Below, one piece after another: positions 1-10,632 of a stretch of 64,000 bases of DNA. Both the position numbers and the translations under genes were made by a program. The notes beneath the pieces were generated by a model. It searched no databases. It was not told the DNA's origin and worked only from the letters and a program-made list of their open reading frames with translations. Origin of the DNA: CAVSUZ01 sp963791885 (GTDB lineage: Bacteria > Pseudomonadota > Alphaproteobacteria > Acetobacterales > Acetobacteraceae); the NCBI GenBank assembly GCA_963791885.1, contig CAWBUL010000006.1, forward strand, positions 1,116,001 through 1,180,000. Reading direction: 5' to 3'. The number at the start of each line of letters is the position of its first letter. Position 1 is the stretch's first letter.

Positions 1-2098
<2,098 letters not shown>

Positions 2099-2216
2099 CT
2101 TCAGCGATCCGCGGGCGCCGCAAGCGTCCCCGGATCCCCATGCATGGAAATCATCTCCAGCGATCAGCACACAGCAACACACACCAAGACCTGTATCCGC
2201 AACGGATCGCCTGGAC

Positions 2217-2333
2217 GACCTGGTGGCTCTGGCGGGGGCTCGCACCCGATCCCATTCCGAACTCGGCCGTGAAAACCCCCAGCGCCCATGGTACTGTGGC
2301 TCAAGCCACGGGAGAGTCGGTCGCCGCCAGGTC
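2217..2333 (+). rRNA. rrf: 5S ribosomal RNA
   Basis: The terminal stem pairs CCTGGTGGC near the start with GCCGCCAGG near the end. The internal segments CCCGATCCCATTCCGAACTCGG and the GAGAGT loop are typical of 5S rRNA. It lies about 120 nt after 23S in the normal operon order. Ends are estimated from the stem, so they may be off by 1-3 nt. Confidence 0.93.
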
Positions 2334-2363
2334 TTCCAGACGATCCGTTCACCCAACACACCA

Positions 2364-2426
<63 letters not shown>

Positions 2427-2440
<14 letters not shown>

Positions 2441-2459
2441 AGCTTTTCAATAACTTAGC
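2427..2459 (+). repeat. Putative attL: 33-bp direct repeat at tRNA-fMet 3' end
   Basis: The 33 bases running from the tRNA T-arm/acceptor end into the downstream spacer recur exactly at 25819-25851. The match stops sharply on both sides. An intact tRNA at one end and only its 3' tail at the other is the classic arrangement of tRNA-targeted site-specific integration. Confidence 0.75.
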
Positions 2460-2472
2460 CAGACCCGCCAGA

Positions 2473-2495
2473 ACCCGGCCCCGCGCCGGGGTTCC
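2473..2495. terminator. GC-rich hairpin after tRNA-fMet
   Basis: CCCGGC and GCCGGG form a 6-bp stem with a 5-nt loop and a short extension with one bulge. No clear T-run follows, so termination of the rrn transcript here is only a suggestion. Confidence 0.25.
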
Positions 2496-2653
2496 AATAG
2501 GGTTCCGCGAGCCAGCCGGATGACCGGCCCCCGGCCCTTCCTCCCACTCTGCGTCGGCTCATCGCCAATCTCCTCTCTCGTGAATTCGGATGCGGCTCAT
2601 GAGTGGGTGACAGGGATCGCGCTCAAATTCATTTAGGGGCTAGGCTAATCTGC

Positions 2654-2980
2654 ATGATGTATTCAGAGCGGTCAGTAGAGCGTCAGGCTTTGCGGTCCGC
2701 CATGCTGACCTTCTGGGGCAAATCCGCCCAAGAAGGCGATGCGGCACCTATGCACAGCGTCGCGCACCATTGCCTCGACGTGGCGGCGGTTGCTCAAGAG
2801 CTGCTGCCGCTCTTTCCACCGTCTCAGGAAGGTGTCCCGCCATCGTGGATCACGGCGATCGTCGCGCTGCACGATATCGGCAAATTCACCCGCCCATTTC
2901 AGGCCAAGGTCCGCGCGCTCTGGCCGGCCCGCCTTGGTCCCTTTGCCCCCGAGCCCGCCGGTCGGCCGGTTCGGAGAAAC
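2654..2980 (+). pseudogene. N-terminal fragment of CRISPR-associated Cas3 (HD nuclease domain)
   Basis: The translation carries the start of a Cas3 HD domain: a TFWGKS stretch near residue 15, the metal-binding HSVAHHCLDVAAVA segment, and ALHDIGKF with the HD pair. Cas3 in type I CRISPR systems degrades target DNA and is normally 700-900 residues. Here homology stops after roughly 100 residues, and the frame runs into unrelated sequence at about 2980. No helicase part, other cas genes or repeat-spacer array are seen nearby. It is a dead remnant, possibly carried with the island. Start ATG chosen at 2654; an earlier in-frame start at 2603 adds unconserved residues. Confidence 0.7.
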
Positions 2981-2994
2981 ACAAGGGCAAGCGC

Positions 2995-3360
2995 ATGGAA
3001 ACAGTGACGGAATTCTGGGCCATGAGCATCCCGGCCAATTCCCGCGACAAGGACCTTGGCTGGAGCTTCATTCGTGCTAGGTCGTCGAAGGCTGTAACGC
3101 TCGGCGCGGCACGCAATGGCAATGGGCCGGTGCGGCTTTCGACGTACCACGATCCGGCGTTCGCGGCCTCCCAACCGTTCGCGCCAATCGAGGCCCGGGC
3201 GCTGGAGACGGCGCGTGTTCCCCTGCCCGCCTTTCCCGAAGCGGCCCGCGCGCAGTCCATCTTTATCGAGGAAGTGCAGCTCTGCGTCACGGGGCGCAAG
3301 TCACCGAAAGACGCCGTAGCCGCAATCCGCGAGCGGGTTCGGCCGCTCATTCATACCTAG
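2995..3360 (+). pseudogene. C-terminal fragment of a sugar-type ABC solute-binding protein
   Basis: About 120 residues resemble the C-terminus of family-1 extracellular solute-binding proteins: a SIPANSRDKDLGWSFI stretch (helix after the hinge), then RLSTYHDPAF and a final FIEEVQ helix region. The family is about 400-450 residues with a signal peptide, so the first two-thirds are missing. It abuts the Cas3 fragment in another frame, so two unrelated genes were joined by deletion or recombination. No partner permeases are adjacent. Confidence 0.6.
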
Positions 3361-3503
3361 GAGTTCGACCGCCGAACGGCTCAGCTTTGCCGGCCTGACG
3401 GGACCGCAGATTGCGTCTGGTCCCTGGGGAATTCACGCAGATCATGCTTCCGGGGGAGCAGGATTCCACAGAATGGCCTGTTTGCCGGGGATAAGATCAA
3501 GCA

Positions 3504-4913
3504 GTGATCTTGGCTACTGATACGTCATCCTCGTTCCCGCGCACGATGCAACACCAACCTGCCAAAGCGATAAACGCCGTCGAGGGTCCGTTGATCGCCC
3601 CTGTTGGAAGCGACGCGGCTCTACCGCAACGAACAGACGTCGTCGTCGTCGGGGGCGGCATCGTCGGCGTTGCCGCGTCCTATTTCCTAGCCAAGAAGGG
3701 AATCTCCGTCGCGCTGTTGGAAAAGGGCCAGGTTGCCGGAGAGCAGTCCAGCCGCAATTGGGGCTGGTGCCGGCAGCAGAATCGCGATGAGCGCGAACTG
3801 CCGCTGATGAAGGAGAGCATGGCGCTGTGGGGCTCGCTCGATGCGGAAGCCGGCGCCGATCTCGGGTTCCGCCGCACTGGGCTGATCTACGTCACCAAGG
3901 ATCCGAAAGAACTCGCGACCTGGGAAGGCTGGGTCAACATGGCGCAGCCGTTCCAGGTCGGCAGCCGGATGCTGAGCCCGGCGGAGGCGCGGGAGATGAC
4001 CCCGGGGAACGCGCAGGACTGGATTGGGGGTGTGTTTTCGGCCCGGGATGGCCGCGCAGAGCCGGCCATGGCAGCGCCGGCTCTGGCCGAAGCGGCGCGC
4101 AAGCGCGGAGTTTCGATCCATCAGAATTGCGCGGTGCGTGGGATCGAAACCACGGCCGGCCGCGTTTCCGGCGTTGTGACTGAAGCAGGCCGCATCCAGA
4201 CCGGAAGCGTGCTCTGCGCGGCGGGGGCCTGGGCGTCAATGTTCTGCCGCCGGCATGGAATCAACTTCCCCCAGGCGGGCATTCGCTCGACGGTGTTTGC
4301 CACCACGCCGGGCGTTGAGGTCGCGCCCGGCGGCTTGGTGACGCCAGACTTTACGCTCACGCGTCGGTTGGATGGCGGCTACATCGTGGCGGCGCAGGAT
4401 CGCGGCCGGCTGGACGTGACGTTGCAAGGGCTGCGCTATGCCCGCCAGTTCTGGCCGCTGTTTCGCGAGCGGCGAAAGAACCTGAAGATCGGCATCGGAC
4501 GATCCTTTCTGGAGGGGCCCGAGGCATCACTCGCCGCTTGGTCCTTCGATGCACCAACCATGTTCGAGCGGCACCGGGTCTACGCGCCGCCGGCTGATAC
4601 CAGCATCGTCGAACCCGCCTTGCGCCAAGTGATCGCGGCCTATCCAGCACTGGAGGGGCTGCGCATGGCGCGGATCTGGGGCGGTTGGATCGACTCGACG
4701 CCGGATTCGGTGCCGGTGATCTCCGCCATCGATTCGCTGCCGGGGTTCTTCCTGGCTGCGGGGTTCAGCGGCCATGGTTTCGGCTTAGGGCCCGGGGCGG
4801 GAAGGTTGGCGGCGGATCTGGTCACCGGCGATCCGCCGGTCGTTGATGCCACGCCGTTCCGCCACAGTCGGCTGATCGATGGCTCGCGACTTGGTCGCCC
4901 GGGGATGATGTAG
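3504..4913 (+). CDS. FAD-dependent oxidoreductase, DAO (D-amino-acid/sarcosine oxidase) family
   Basis: Flavoenzyme likely oxidising an amino acid or secondary amine to an imine. A Rossmann GGGIVG dinucleotide motif lies near residue 50, followed by LLEKG about 25 residues later. A GEQSSRNWGWCRQQ segment typical of one DadA-like branch follows, and the C-terminal GFSGHGFGLGPGAG motif closes the FAD site. The first about 40 residues precede the Rossmann fold and are not conserved; ATG at 3546 is a plausible alternative start. It is followed after 7 nt by a GNAT gene on the same strand and sits with an aminotransferase and a second FAD oxidase. The exact substrate cannot be read from sequence. 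Confidence 0.85.
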   Translation: MILATDTSSSFPRTMQHQPAKAINAVEGPLIAPVGSDAALPQRTDVVVVGGGIVGVAASYFLAKKGISVALLEKGQVAGEQSSRNWGWCRQQNRDERELPLMKESMALWGSLDAEAGADLGFRRTGLIYVTKDPKELATWEGWVNMAQPFQVGSRMLSPAEAREMTPGNAQDWIGGVFSARDGRAEPAMAAPALAEAARKRGVSIHQNCAVRGIETTAGRVSGVVTEAGRIQTGSVLCAAGAWASMFCRRHGINFPQAGIRSTVFATTPGVEVAPGGLVTPDFTLTRRLDGGYIVAAQDRGRLDVTLQGLRYARQFWPLFRERRKNLKIGIGRSFLEGPEASLAAWSFDAPTMFERHRVYAPPADTSIVEPALRQVIAAYPALEGLRMARIWGGWIDSTPDSVPVISAIDSLPGFFLAAGFSGHGFGLGPGAGRLAADLVTGDPPVVDATPFRHSRLIDGSRLGRPGMM

Positions 4914-4920
4914 GCGCTCC

Positions 4921-5769
4921 ATGTCGACCGACCTTGCCGCACATGTTCGGTTGCGCGCGCTTCGGCGCGCCGACCTGATTCCGGCGCAGGCGCTTTCCGC
5001 ATCTTTTGGATGGCCACACCGGGTGGAGGATTGGGAGTTCATGCTCGGCCTGGGGCGTGGCTGGGCGGCAGAGCAGGACGGGGTGCTGGTGGGGACTGGG
5101 TTGTGCTGGATGTACGGAGGGGCTGACGCGGCCCTGGGCATGATCTGCGTGGATGGCAAACAACAAGGCAAAGGGATCGGCCGTTCCCTGCTCCACACTC
5201 TTCTGCACGCGTTGGAGGGGCGGCGGATCGTGCTGTACGCCACCGATGAAGGGCTGCCGCTTTATGGGTCGCTGGGCTTCGTTCCGACTGGCCGGATCCG
5301 GCAGCATCAGGGCGCCGCGTTTCAGCCGCCGCTGATGCCGTTACGCGCCGGCGAACGGGTGCGTCCGACGGGGCGGAGCGATCCGGCTCTGTTATCGGCG
5401 CTCGACCGCGAGGCGAGCGGCATGGACCGGCGGGAATTGATGGCCGCGCTGCTGGAAGCTGGAACGGCAGTCGTGCTGGACGCAGACGGAGTGGCGATGG
5501 GGTTCGCGGTCCTACGTCGATTCGGGATCGGGCAGGTGATCGGACCGGTGGTGGCGCCGGACGCCGCTGGCGCGCGGGCGCTGATCGGGCATTTCCTGGC
5601 AGCCAATCCGGGCCAGTTCATGCGCATTGACGTCCCCGAGGAATCCGGACTGTCCAACTGGTTGCAAAGCCTCGGTCTGGCGGACGCGGGCGGTGCGGTG
5701 CGGATGGCGCGTGGCACTGGGCTGGAGCGCCCGCGGAGCTTCGCCCTGGCGACTCAGGCGCTGGGTTAG
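4921..5769 (+). CDS. GNAT-family N-acetyltransferase with C-terminal GNAT-like domain
   Basis: The first 140 residues form a GNAT fold. The acetyl-CoA loop is visible as QQGKGIGRSLL near residue 80, and LYGSLGF in the C-terminal part of this domain. The second half resembles the extra GNAT-like domain found in two-domain members of this family. GNATs transfer acetyl from acetyl-CoA to amines; here an amine or amino-acid substrate is likely from context but unproven. It is 7 nt downstream of the DAO-family oxidase and probably co-transcribed with it. Confidence 0.8.
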   Translation: MSTDLAAHVRLRALRRADLIPAQALSASFGWPHRVEDWEFMLGLGRGWAAEQDGVLVGTGLCWMYGGADAALGMICVDGKQQGKGIGRSLLHTLLHALEGRRIVLYATDEGLPLYGSLGFVPTGRIRQHQGAAFQPPLMPLRAGERVRPTGRSDPALLSALDREASGMDRRELMAALLEAGTAVVLDADGVAMGFAVLRRFGIGQVIGPVVAPDAAGARALIGHFLAANPGQFMRIDVPEESGLSNWLQSLGLADAGGAVRMARGTGLERPRSFALATQALG

Positions 5770-5819
5770 CTAAGGGCCTCCGTATTGCCTCCCGTTGCCC
5801 GTTATGCTTCGCCCATCGA

Positions 5820-6317
5820 ATGGTTGGCAACGCGCCGAAGCTCGACCGTATCGACCTGCGCATCCTGACGCATCTGCAGAAGAATGGCCGCGTGACCAAT
5901 GTGGAGCTTGCCGAGGCCGTAGGGCTGTCGCCGAGCCCGTGCCTGGTGCGGGTGAAGCGGCTGGAGAAAGCGGGTTACATCCTGGGTTACGGCGCGCAGA
6001 TCCAGATGCAGAAGCTGGGGGACACGCAGATCGTGTTCACCGAGGTGACGCTGTCGGATCACCGAAGCGCGGATTTCGCCCGCTTCGAAGCTGCCATCCG
6101 CAAGGTGGATGAAATCATCGAATGCCACTTGGTGAGCGGCGGCTATGATTATCTGCTGAAATTCGTCACCCGCAATGTGCAGCATTATCAGGAGATCATC
6201 GAGCGGCTGCTGGAACTCAGCATTGGGATCGAGAAGTATTTCAGCTACCTGGTGATCAAGTCGATCTTCGTGAAGCAGCACTATCCGCTGGAAGAATTCT
6301 TTAGCCGCGAGGATTAG
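5820..6317 (+). CDS. Lrp/AsnC-family transcriptional regulator
   Basis: A 165-residue protein with the normal two-part layout. The N-terminal winged HTH reads LDRIDLRILTHLQKNGR with VELAEAVGLS as recognition region. The C-terminal RAM/AsnC ligand domain includes the conserved VSGGYDYLL segment. Members bind amino acids and often control neighbouring catabolic or transport genes. Its position between the FAD oxidase/GNAT pair and the aminotransferase suggests it senses an amino acid or amine handled by this island. No clear Shine-Dalgarno precedes the chosen ATG. Confidence 0.92.
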   Translation: MVGNAPKLDRIDLRILTHLQKNGRVTNVELAEAVGLSPSPCLVRVKRLEKAGYILGYGAQIQMQKLGDTQIVFTEVTLSDHRSADFARFEAAIRKVDEIIECHLVSGGYDYLLKFVTRNVQHYQEIIERLLELSIGIEKYFSYLVIKSIFVKQHYPLEEFFSRED

Positions 6318-6450
6318 GGGCCGCCCCGCACGAAGTTCCGCAACCCCGCGTGATGACAGCAGGATCGCACGCGGCGCCGCCCCGCTTCGGCAGCAGCATG
6401 TGCTCCAGCCGGGCTATTCCGGTGCGGCATTCATCGCGGAGGACATGCAC

Positions 6451-7735
6451 ATGCTGGACATCGCCGACCGGACGACAGCTCTTCTGGCGCAGCGGGATGA
6501 AGATGTCTCGCGGGGGGTTCTGACCGCGCATCCGCTGGTGCTGGAGCGTGCGTTGGGTAGTGAAGTGTGGGACGTGGAGGGCAAGCGGTATCTGGATTTC
6601 GTGGGCGGGATCGGGGTGCTGAATGTCGGGCACAACCATCCTCGGGTTGTTCGCGCGGTGCGGGAGCAATTGGACCGGATCAGCCACACGGCTTTCCAGG
6701 TGGCGGCATATCCCCCCTACCTGGTGCTGACACACCGGCTGAATGCGCTGGTGGGTGATGGTTACAAGAGCATCCTTCTGACCACTGGCGTCGAGGCGGT
6801 GGAGAACGCAGTGAAGATCGCCCGCGCCTACACGAACCGGCCGGCGGTGGTCGCGTTCCGCGGCGGCTTTCATGGCCGCACGCTGCTGGGAATGACGCTC
6901 ACTGGCATGAGCATCCCGTATCGGCAGAATTTCGGTCCGTTTGCTCCGGAGGTGTTTCACACGCCATATCCCAATCCGTTCCGCGGTTTGTCCGAGGAGG
7001 CCGCGCTCCGCGCGTTGGATGAGCTGTTTGCGACCGAGGTGGCAGCAGAGCGCGTGGCCGCCCTTCTGGTTGAGCCGGCGCAGGGCGATGGCGGATTCCT
7101 GCCGGCCTCCTCCACATTCCTGCGGGCGCTGCGGCGTACCGCGGATCGCCACGGGATCGTGCTGATCCTGGACGAAATTCAGACCGGGTTCGGGCGCACC
7201 GGCTCCATGTTCGCATTCGAACAGGCGGGTATCAGGCCTGATCTGGTGGCGTTGGCAAAGAGTCTGGCGGGCGGATTGCCGCTGTCGGCTGTCGTGGGCC
7301 GGGCCGAGGTCATGGACGCACCGGCTCCCGGCGGGCTTGGCGGCACCTATGGCGGGCAACGCGCTGGCGTGCGCCGCGGCACTGGCGGTGTTGGACGCGT
7401 TCGAGCAGGACGGGTTGCTGGAAAAGGGAAGGCGGCTGGGAGAAGCGGTGGCGCTGGGGCTGCGCGGCTTGCAGCGGCGGTTTCCGGCGGCAATCGGCGA
7501 GGTTCGCGGCCTGGGCTTTATGCAGGCGATGGAAATGGTTGCAGCTGACGGCTCGCCGGACGCAGCGCTGGCGCAGCGCGTGATCGATGAGGCGCGCATC
7601 GGTGGGTTGCTGGTGATCAAATGCGGTGTGGAGCGGAACGTGATCCGGTTTCTTGCGCCGTTGGTGACGACAGAGGGTCAGCTCGCGGAGGCGCTGGAGA
7701 TTCTGGAGCGAGCGCTGGAGCGGGCCGGTGCTTAG
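6451..7735 (+). pseudogene. gabT: Class III (4-aminobutyrate-type) aminotransferase, frameshifted
   Basis: PLP enzyme converting GABA or another omega-amino acid to its semialdehyde with 2-oxoglutarate. The first frame carries the family signature LILDEIQTGFGRTG and the PLP lysine in ALAKSLAGGLP. At GGTYGG the frame is lost, and the remaining 126 residues (from GNALACAAALAV) continue in the next frame. One extra G in the run at 7354-7356 explains this exactly. The total, about 427 residues if corrected, is normal. ATG 6451 was chosen because GCGGAGG lies 7 nt upstream; ATG 6445 is also possible. The frameshift is either a true inactivation or a sequencing error. Confidence 0.88.
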
Positions 7736-9009
7736 CCGACCATATCCTTGAACCGGTAATACGCGCCGACGAACGGCATAAACCACGGCGGCCCGAAATG
7801 GCCGAACACCGGGGGCCAGGGCAGGCCGCGCAACGGATTGGCATCCGTGTCACCGGCCATAACGGCGGCCATTTTCTGTCCGATGTGAACCGACATCTGG
7901 GCACCGTGGCCGCTATAGCCCATGGCATAAAATACGCCTTTATGCTCCCCGGCACGCGGCAGCCGATCTGCCGTCAGATCGATGGTACCGCCCCAGCAGT
8001 AATCGATGCCGACCGGGCCAAGCTGCGGGAAGGTGCGATGCAGCGTGGCTTCCAGGATGCGGCCTGATTTGAGGTCGGAGGTCGGGCTCGATAGCGCAAA
8101 CCGGGCGCGGCCGCCGAAGATCAGGCGATTGTCGGGGGCGATACGGAAGTAATTACCGATGTTCAACGTGGTGGTCGCCGTGCGCCGGGTGGGCATGATG
8201 GAATTGAGCTGGGAATCCGTAAGCGGCTCGGTCGCGATGATGAAACTGCCGATCGGGATCACCCGGCGTCGAAAGAAGAAGAACGGTCCGCGCATGCTAG
8301 GCCCGGTCGCCGCCAGCACCTGACCTGCGGTTATTGACCCGCGGCTGGTCGTGACTTCGTGGCGTGCCCCGGAAAGTCGCTTGAGGCCGGTGACGGCGGC
8401 ATTCTCGAAAATACGGGCGCCGTTACGCTTCGCCGCAGTCGCAAGCCCGGCACCGAACTGGCCCATGTGCATTTGGGCGCTCTTCCGATAGAGCAGCCCG
8501 CCGTAGAAACGGTTGGAGCCGACTTCGGTGCGGATTTTTTCGGGTGGAACCAGATCGGTTTCGGGATCGGCCTCCCGGTGCAGCAGGTCGAAGCCGCGCG
8601 CGATCTTGTCGTAGTGTGCCGGCTTGGCCGCGAGCTTGATCTTGCCGCCACGGCGGAAACTGCAGGTGATTTGCTCCTCCTGCACGATGCGCTCCACCGT
8701 ATCCACCGCGGCATCATAGGCATGATAGAGGGCGCGGGCCTGGTCCACGCCCAGACGCTCGGACAGGCCGCCGAAATCGACCGACGTGCCGTTGTTGACG
8801 TGACCGCCGTTGCGGCCCGAGGCACCGCTGATGACGCGATCAGCCTCCAGCACCACGACGCTGGCGCCGCCCCGGGCGAACGCCAGTGCGGCCGAAAGCC
8901 CGGTGAAGCCGCCCCCGATGACGGCGACATCGGCGGTTTCAGGCAGCGGCCCGGGCTCGGCGCCGGTGAAGGCGGGGGCCGTGTCGTGCCAGTAGGAAAC
9001 CTGTTTCAT
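7732..9009 (-). CDS. FAD-dependent oxidoreductase, gamma-glutamylputrescine oxidase-like
   Basis: A 425-residue DAO-superfamily enzyme. It has a GGGFTGLSAA dinucleotide motif near residue 33, SGASGRNGGHVNNG typical of PuuB/OrdL-type amine oxidases, and a C-terminal GYSGHGAQMSVHIG segment. PuuB oxidises gamma-glutamyl-putrescine; related enzymes act on other N-substituted amines. It converges with the aminotransferase (tail overlap of 4 nt), and the HAD gene lies just upstream on the same strand, so oxidase and HAD probably form one transcript. The substrate remains inferred. Confidence 0.82.
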   Translation of the reverse strand: MKQVSYWHDTAPAFTGAEPGPLPETADVAVIGGGFTGLSAALAFARGGASVVVLEADRVISGASGRNGGHVNNGTSVDFGGLSERLGVDQARALYHAYDAAVDTVERIVQEEQITCSFRRGGKIKLAAKPAHYDKIARGFDLLHREADPETDLVPPEKIRTEVGSNRFYGGLLYRKSAQMHMGQFGAGLATAAKRNGARIFENAAVTGLKRLSGARHEVTTSRGSITAGQVLAATGPSMRGPFFFFRRRVIPIGSFIIATEPLTDSQLNSIMPTRRTATTTLNIGNYFRIAPDNRLIFGGRARFALSSPTSDLKSGRILEATLHRTFPQLGPVGIDYCWGGTIDLTADRLPRAGEHKGVFYAMGYSGHGAQMSVHIGQKMAAVMAGDTDANPLRGLPWPPVFGHFGPPWFMPFVGAYYRFKDMVG

Positions 9010-9012
9010 TCG

Positions 9013-9681
9013 TTACAGGCCGACCAGCGCCGGTAGCCCGCCGAGATCCGTCATCTCGTGATAGCCATACCAAGGGGTTGACGGCTCGAAGCCGCGATTG
9101 ACGTAGGCCTTGTCCCGGATGCCGAGATCTTTGGCGGTCATGAGATCGTAGCGCAGGCTGCTGGACACGTGCAGCACGTCCTCGGGCCGGGCGCCCAGGG
9201 AATCCAGCATGAACTCGAACCCGCGCATCCTCGGCTTGTACGACTGCGCCTGCTCCGCGGTGAAGACGGCATGGAATGGCGCACCGAGCTTGTCGACGTT
9301 GTGCTGGATCTGCGCGTTGGAAGCGTTCGACAGGATCACAAGCGGGATGCGTTCGCCAACGCGGCGTAGCGGTTCCGGCACGTCCGGGTGCGGTCCCCAG
9401 GTGGGGACGGCGTCGTAGATGGCCTGGCCTTCCGCCTCGACGAATGGAATGCCATGCCGCTTGCAGGTGCGCCGCAGAGCGTTCTTGATGACGTCGACAT
9501 AGGGCTGCCAAGGGCCAAGCACTTCATCGAACCGGTAGCCGGTGAAATCGCGCACGAACTCCTCCAGCCGATCCCCCGGGAGCCGGGCAGCGAACATCTC
9601 GCGCGTCATGTCGCCGATGCGGAAACGGGTCAGTGTTCCGTAACAATCGAAGGTGATGAAACGGGGACGAAGAGCGGGCAT
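9013..9681 (-). CDS. HAD-superfamily hydrolase, type II haloacid dehalogenase-like
   Basis: 222 residues with the HAD nucleophile motif FDCYGTL at the N-terminus, the motif II serine/threonine region ILSNASN, a K-bearing SYKPR segment (motif III) and motif IV around the SSLRYDL segment. This layout matches L-2-haloacid dehalogenases, though many relatives are phosphatases. ATG 9681 was chosen because AAGGGGGA lies directly upstream; the open frame continues 29 codons further. Its stop is 3 nt before the start of the FAD oxidoreductase, indicating co-translation. A second HAD gene is divergently oriented from 9853. Confidence 0.82.
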   Translation of the reverse strand: MPALRPRFITFDCYGTLTRFRIGDMTREMFAARLPGDRLEEFVRDFTGYRFDEVLGPWQPYVDVIKNALRRTCKRHGIPFVEAEGQAIYDAVPTWGPHPDVPEPLRRVGERIPLVILSNASNAQIQHNVDKLGAPFHAVFTAEQAQSYKPRMRGFEFMLDSLGARPEDVLHVSSSLRYDLMTAKDLGIRDKAYVNRGFEPSTPWYGYHEMTDLGGLPALVGL

Positions 9682-9852
9682 GAATTTCCCCCTTGCTCGG
9701 TTTTCAGGCTCTTCCAGAATAAACCGAGGCCGCAGCATGATATGCTGCAAGAGGGTTTGAAACGGCACAGCACTCGCGTCGATCCGCCGGATTCAATCAT
9801 TGGCCGCCGATGTCGCCGTTAGTATTGCACAAAACTGGAAGAGAGCCGTCGG

Positions 9853-10590
9853 ATGGGAATGCAGGAGCCGAAAGTTCTGACCTTCGACGTGGTGGGCACC
9901 CTGATCGACTTCGAAGGGGGAGTCCTCGGCTACCTGCGACAGAACGTCCCCCAAACACGGTCAATGGATGACGATACCATCCTGAAAGCTTACCGGGAGT
10001 CGCGTCCTAAGAAGGCTTCGATCCGCTATCCGGACAATCTGGTGCAGGGTTACGAAGACATCGCGGTGCGGCTGGGACTGCCGCGGACCAAGGGCCTGGC
10101 AGAGGGGCTGAGGGATTCTGTCCGAAACTGGACCGGCTTTCCTGATTCGGCGGCGGCGCTAAAGCGATTGAAGCAGCGCTACAAGCTGGTGGCGATGACG
10201 AATGCACAGCGCTGGGCGTTGGATTACATGTCCGCAGCCCTGGGCGATCCGTTCGATGACCGCGTCACGTCCGACGACGCGTTATGCGACAAGCCCGATC
10301 CCTGTTTCTTCGCGTTTGCGCGTGGCCGGCTGAGCCGCGACGGTCATGGGCTTCATGATATTCTGCACGTCGCACAGAGCCAGTATCACGACATCGGGGT
10401 GGCACGCCGCATGGGCTATACGGTGTGCTGGATCGAGCGCAGGATGGGCTTGAAGGGCAGCGGCGGCACGCAGGAAGTGCCGGAACTGACGACGCCGGAC
10501 TATCATTTCGCAACACTGGCTCAGTTGGCAGACTTCGCCGAGAGCGGGAAACTGCGAATGCACGACGCGCCACAAGAAACAGTCGCCTGA
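9853..10590 (+). CDS. HAD-superfamily hydrolase (haloacid dehalogenase-like)
   Basis: 245 residues with motif I FDVVGTL, motif II MTNAQ, a DKPDP lysine region and a motif IV area HVAQSQYHDIG. It is distinct from, and divergent to, the HAD gene at 9013-9681. A GGAAGAGAG ribosome-binding site precedes the ATG. It sits 42 nt upstream of a peptide-type ABC transporter and may lead that operon. The substrate is unknown; halide or phosphate release are both possible. Confidence 0.8.
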   Translation: MGMQEPKVLTFDVVGTLIDFEGGVLGYLRQNVPQTRSMDDDTILKAYRESRPKKASIRYPDNLVQGYEDIAVRLGLPRTKGLAEGLRDSVRNWTGFPDSAAALKRLKQRYKLVAMTNAQRWALDYMSAALGDPFDDRVTSDDALCDKPDPCFFAFARGRLSRDGHGLHDILHVAQSQYHDIGVARRMGYTVCWIERRMGLKGSGGTQEVPELTTPDYHFATLAQLADFAESGKLRMHDAPQETVA

Positions 10591-10632
10591 CGGCGTCCGG
10601 GGACGGCTTTGCGATAAGGGAGAACCAATCAA

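Noticed and set aside
2654..3000. An active CRISPR-Cas system near the Cas3 fragment
   Set aside because: Only about 100 residues of Cas3 remain and no repeat-spacer array or other cas genes were found.
8359..9036. Plus-strand frame of 225 codons opposite the FAD oxidoreductase
   Set aside because: It is an antisense shadow of a clear gene; GC-rich coding DNA commonly opens such frames.
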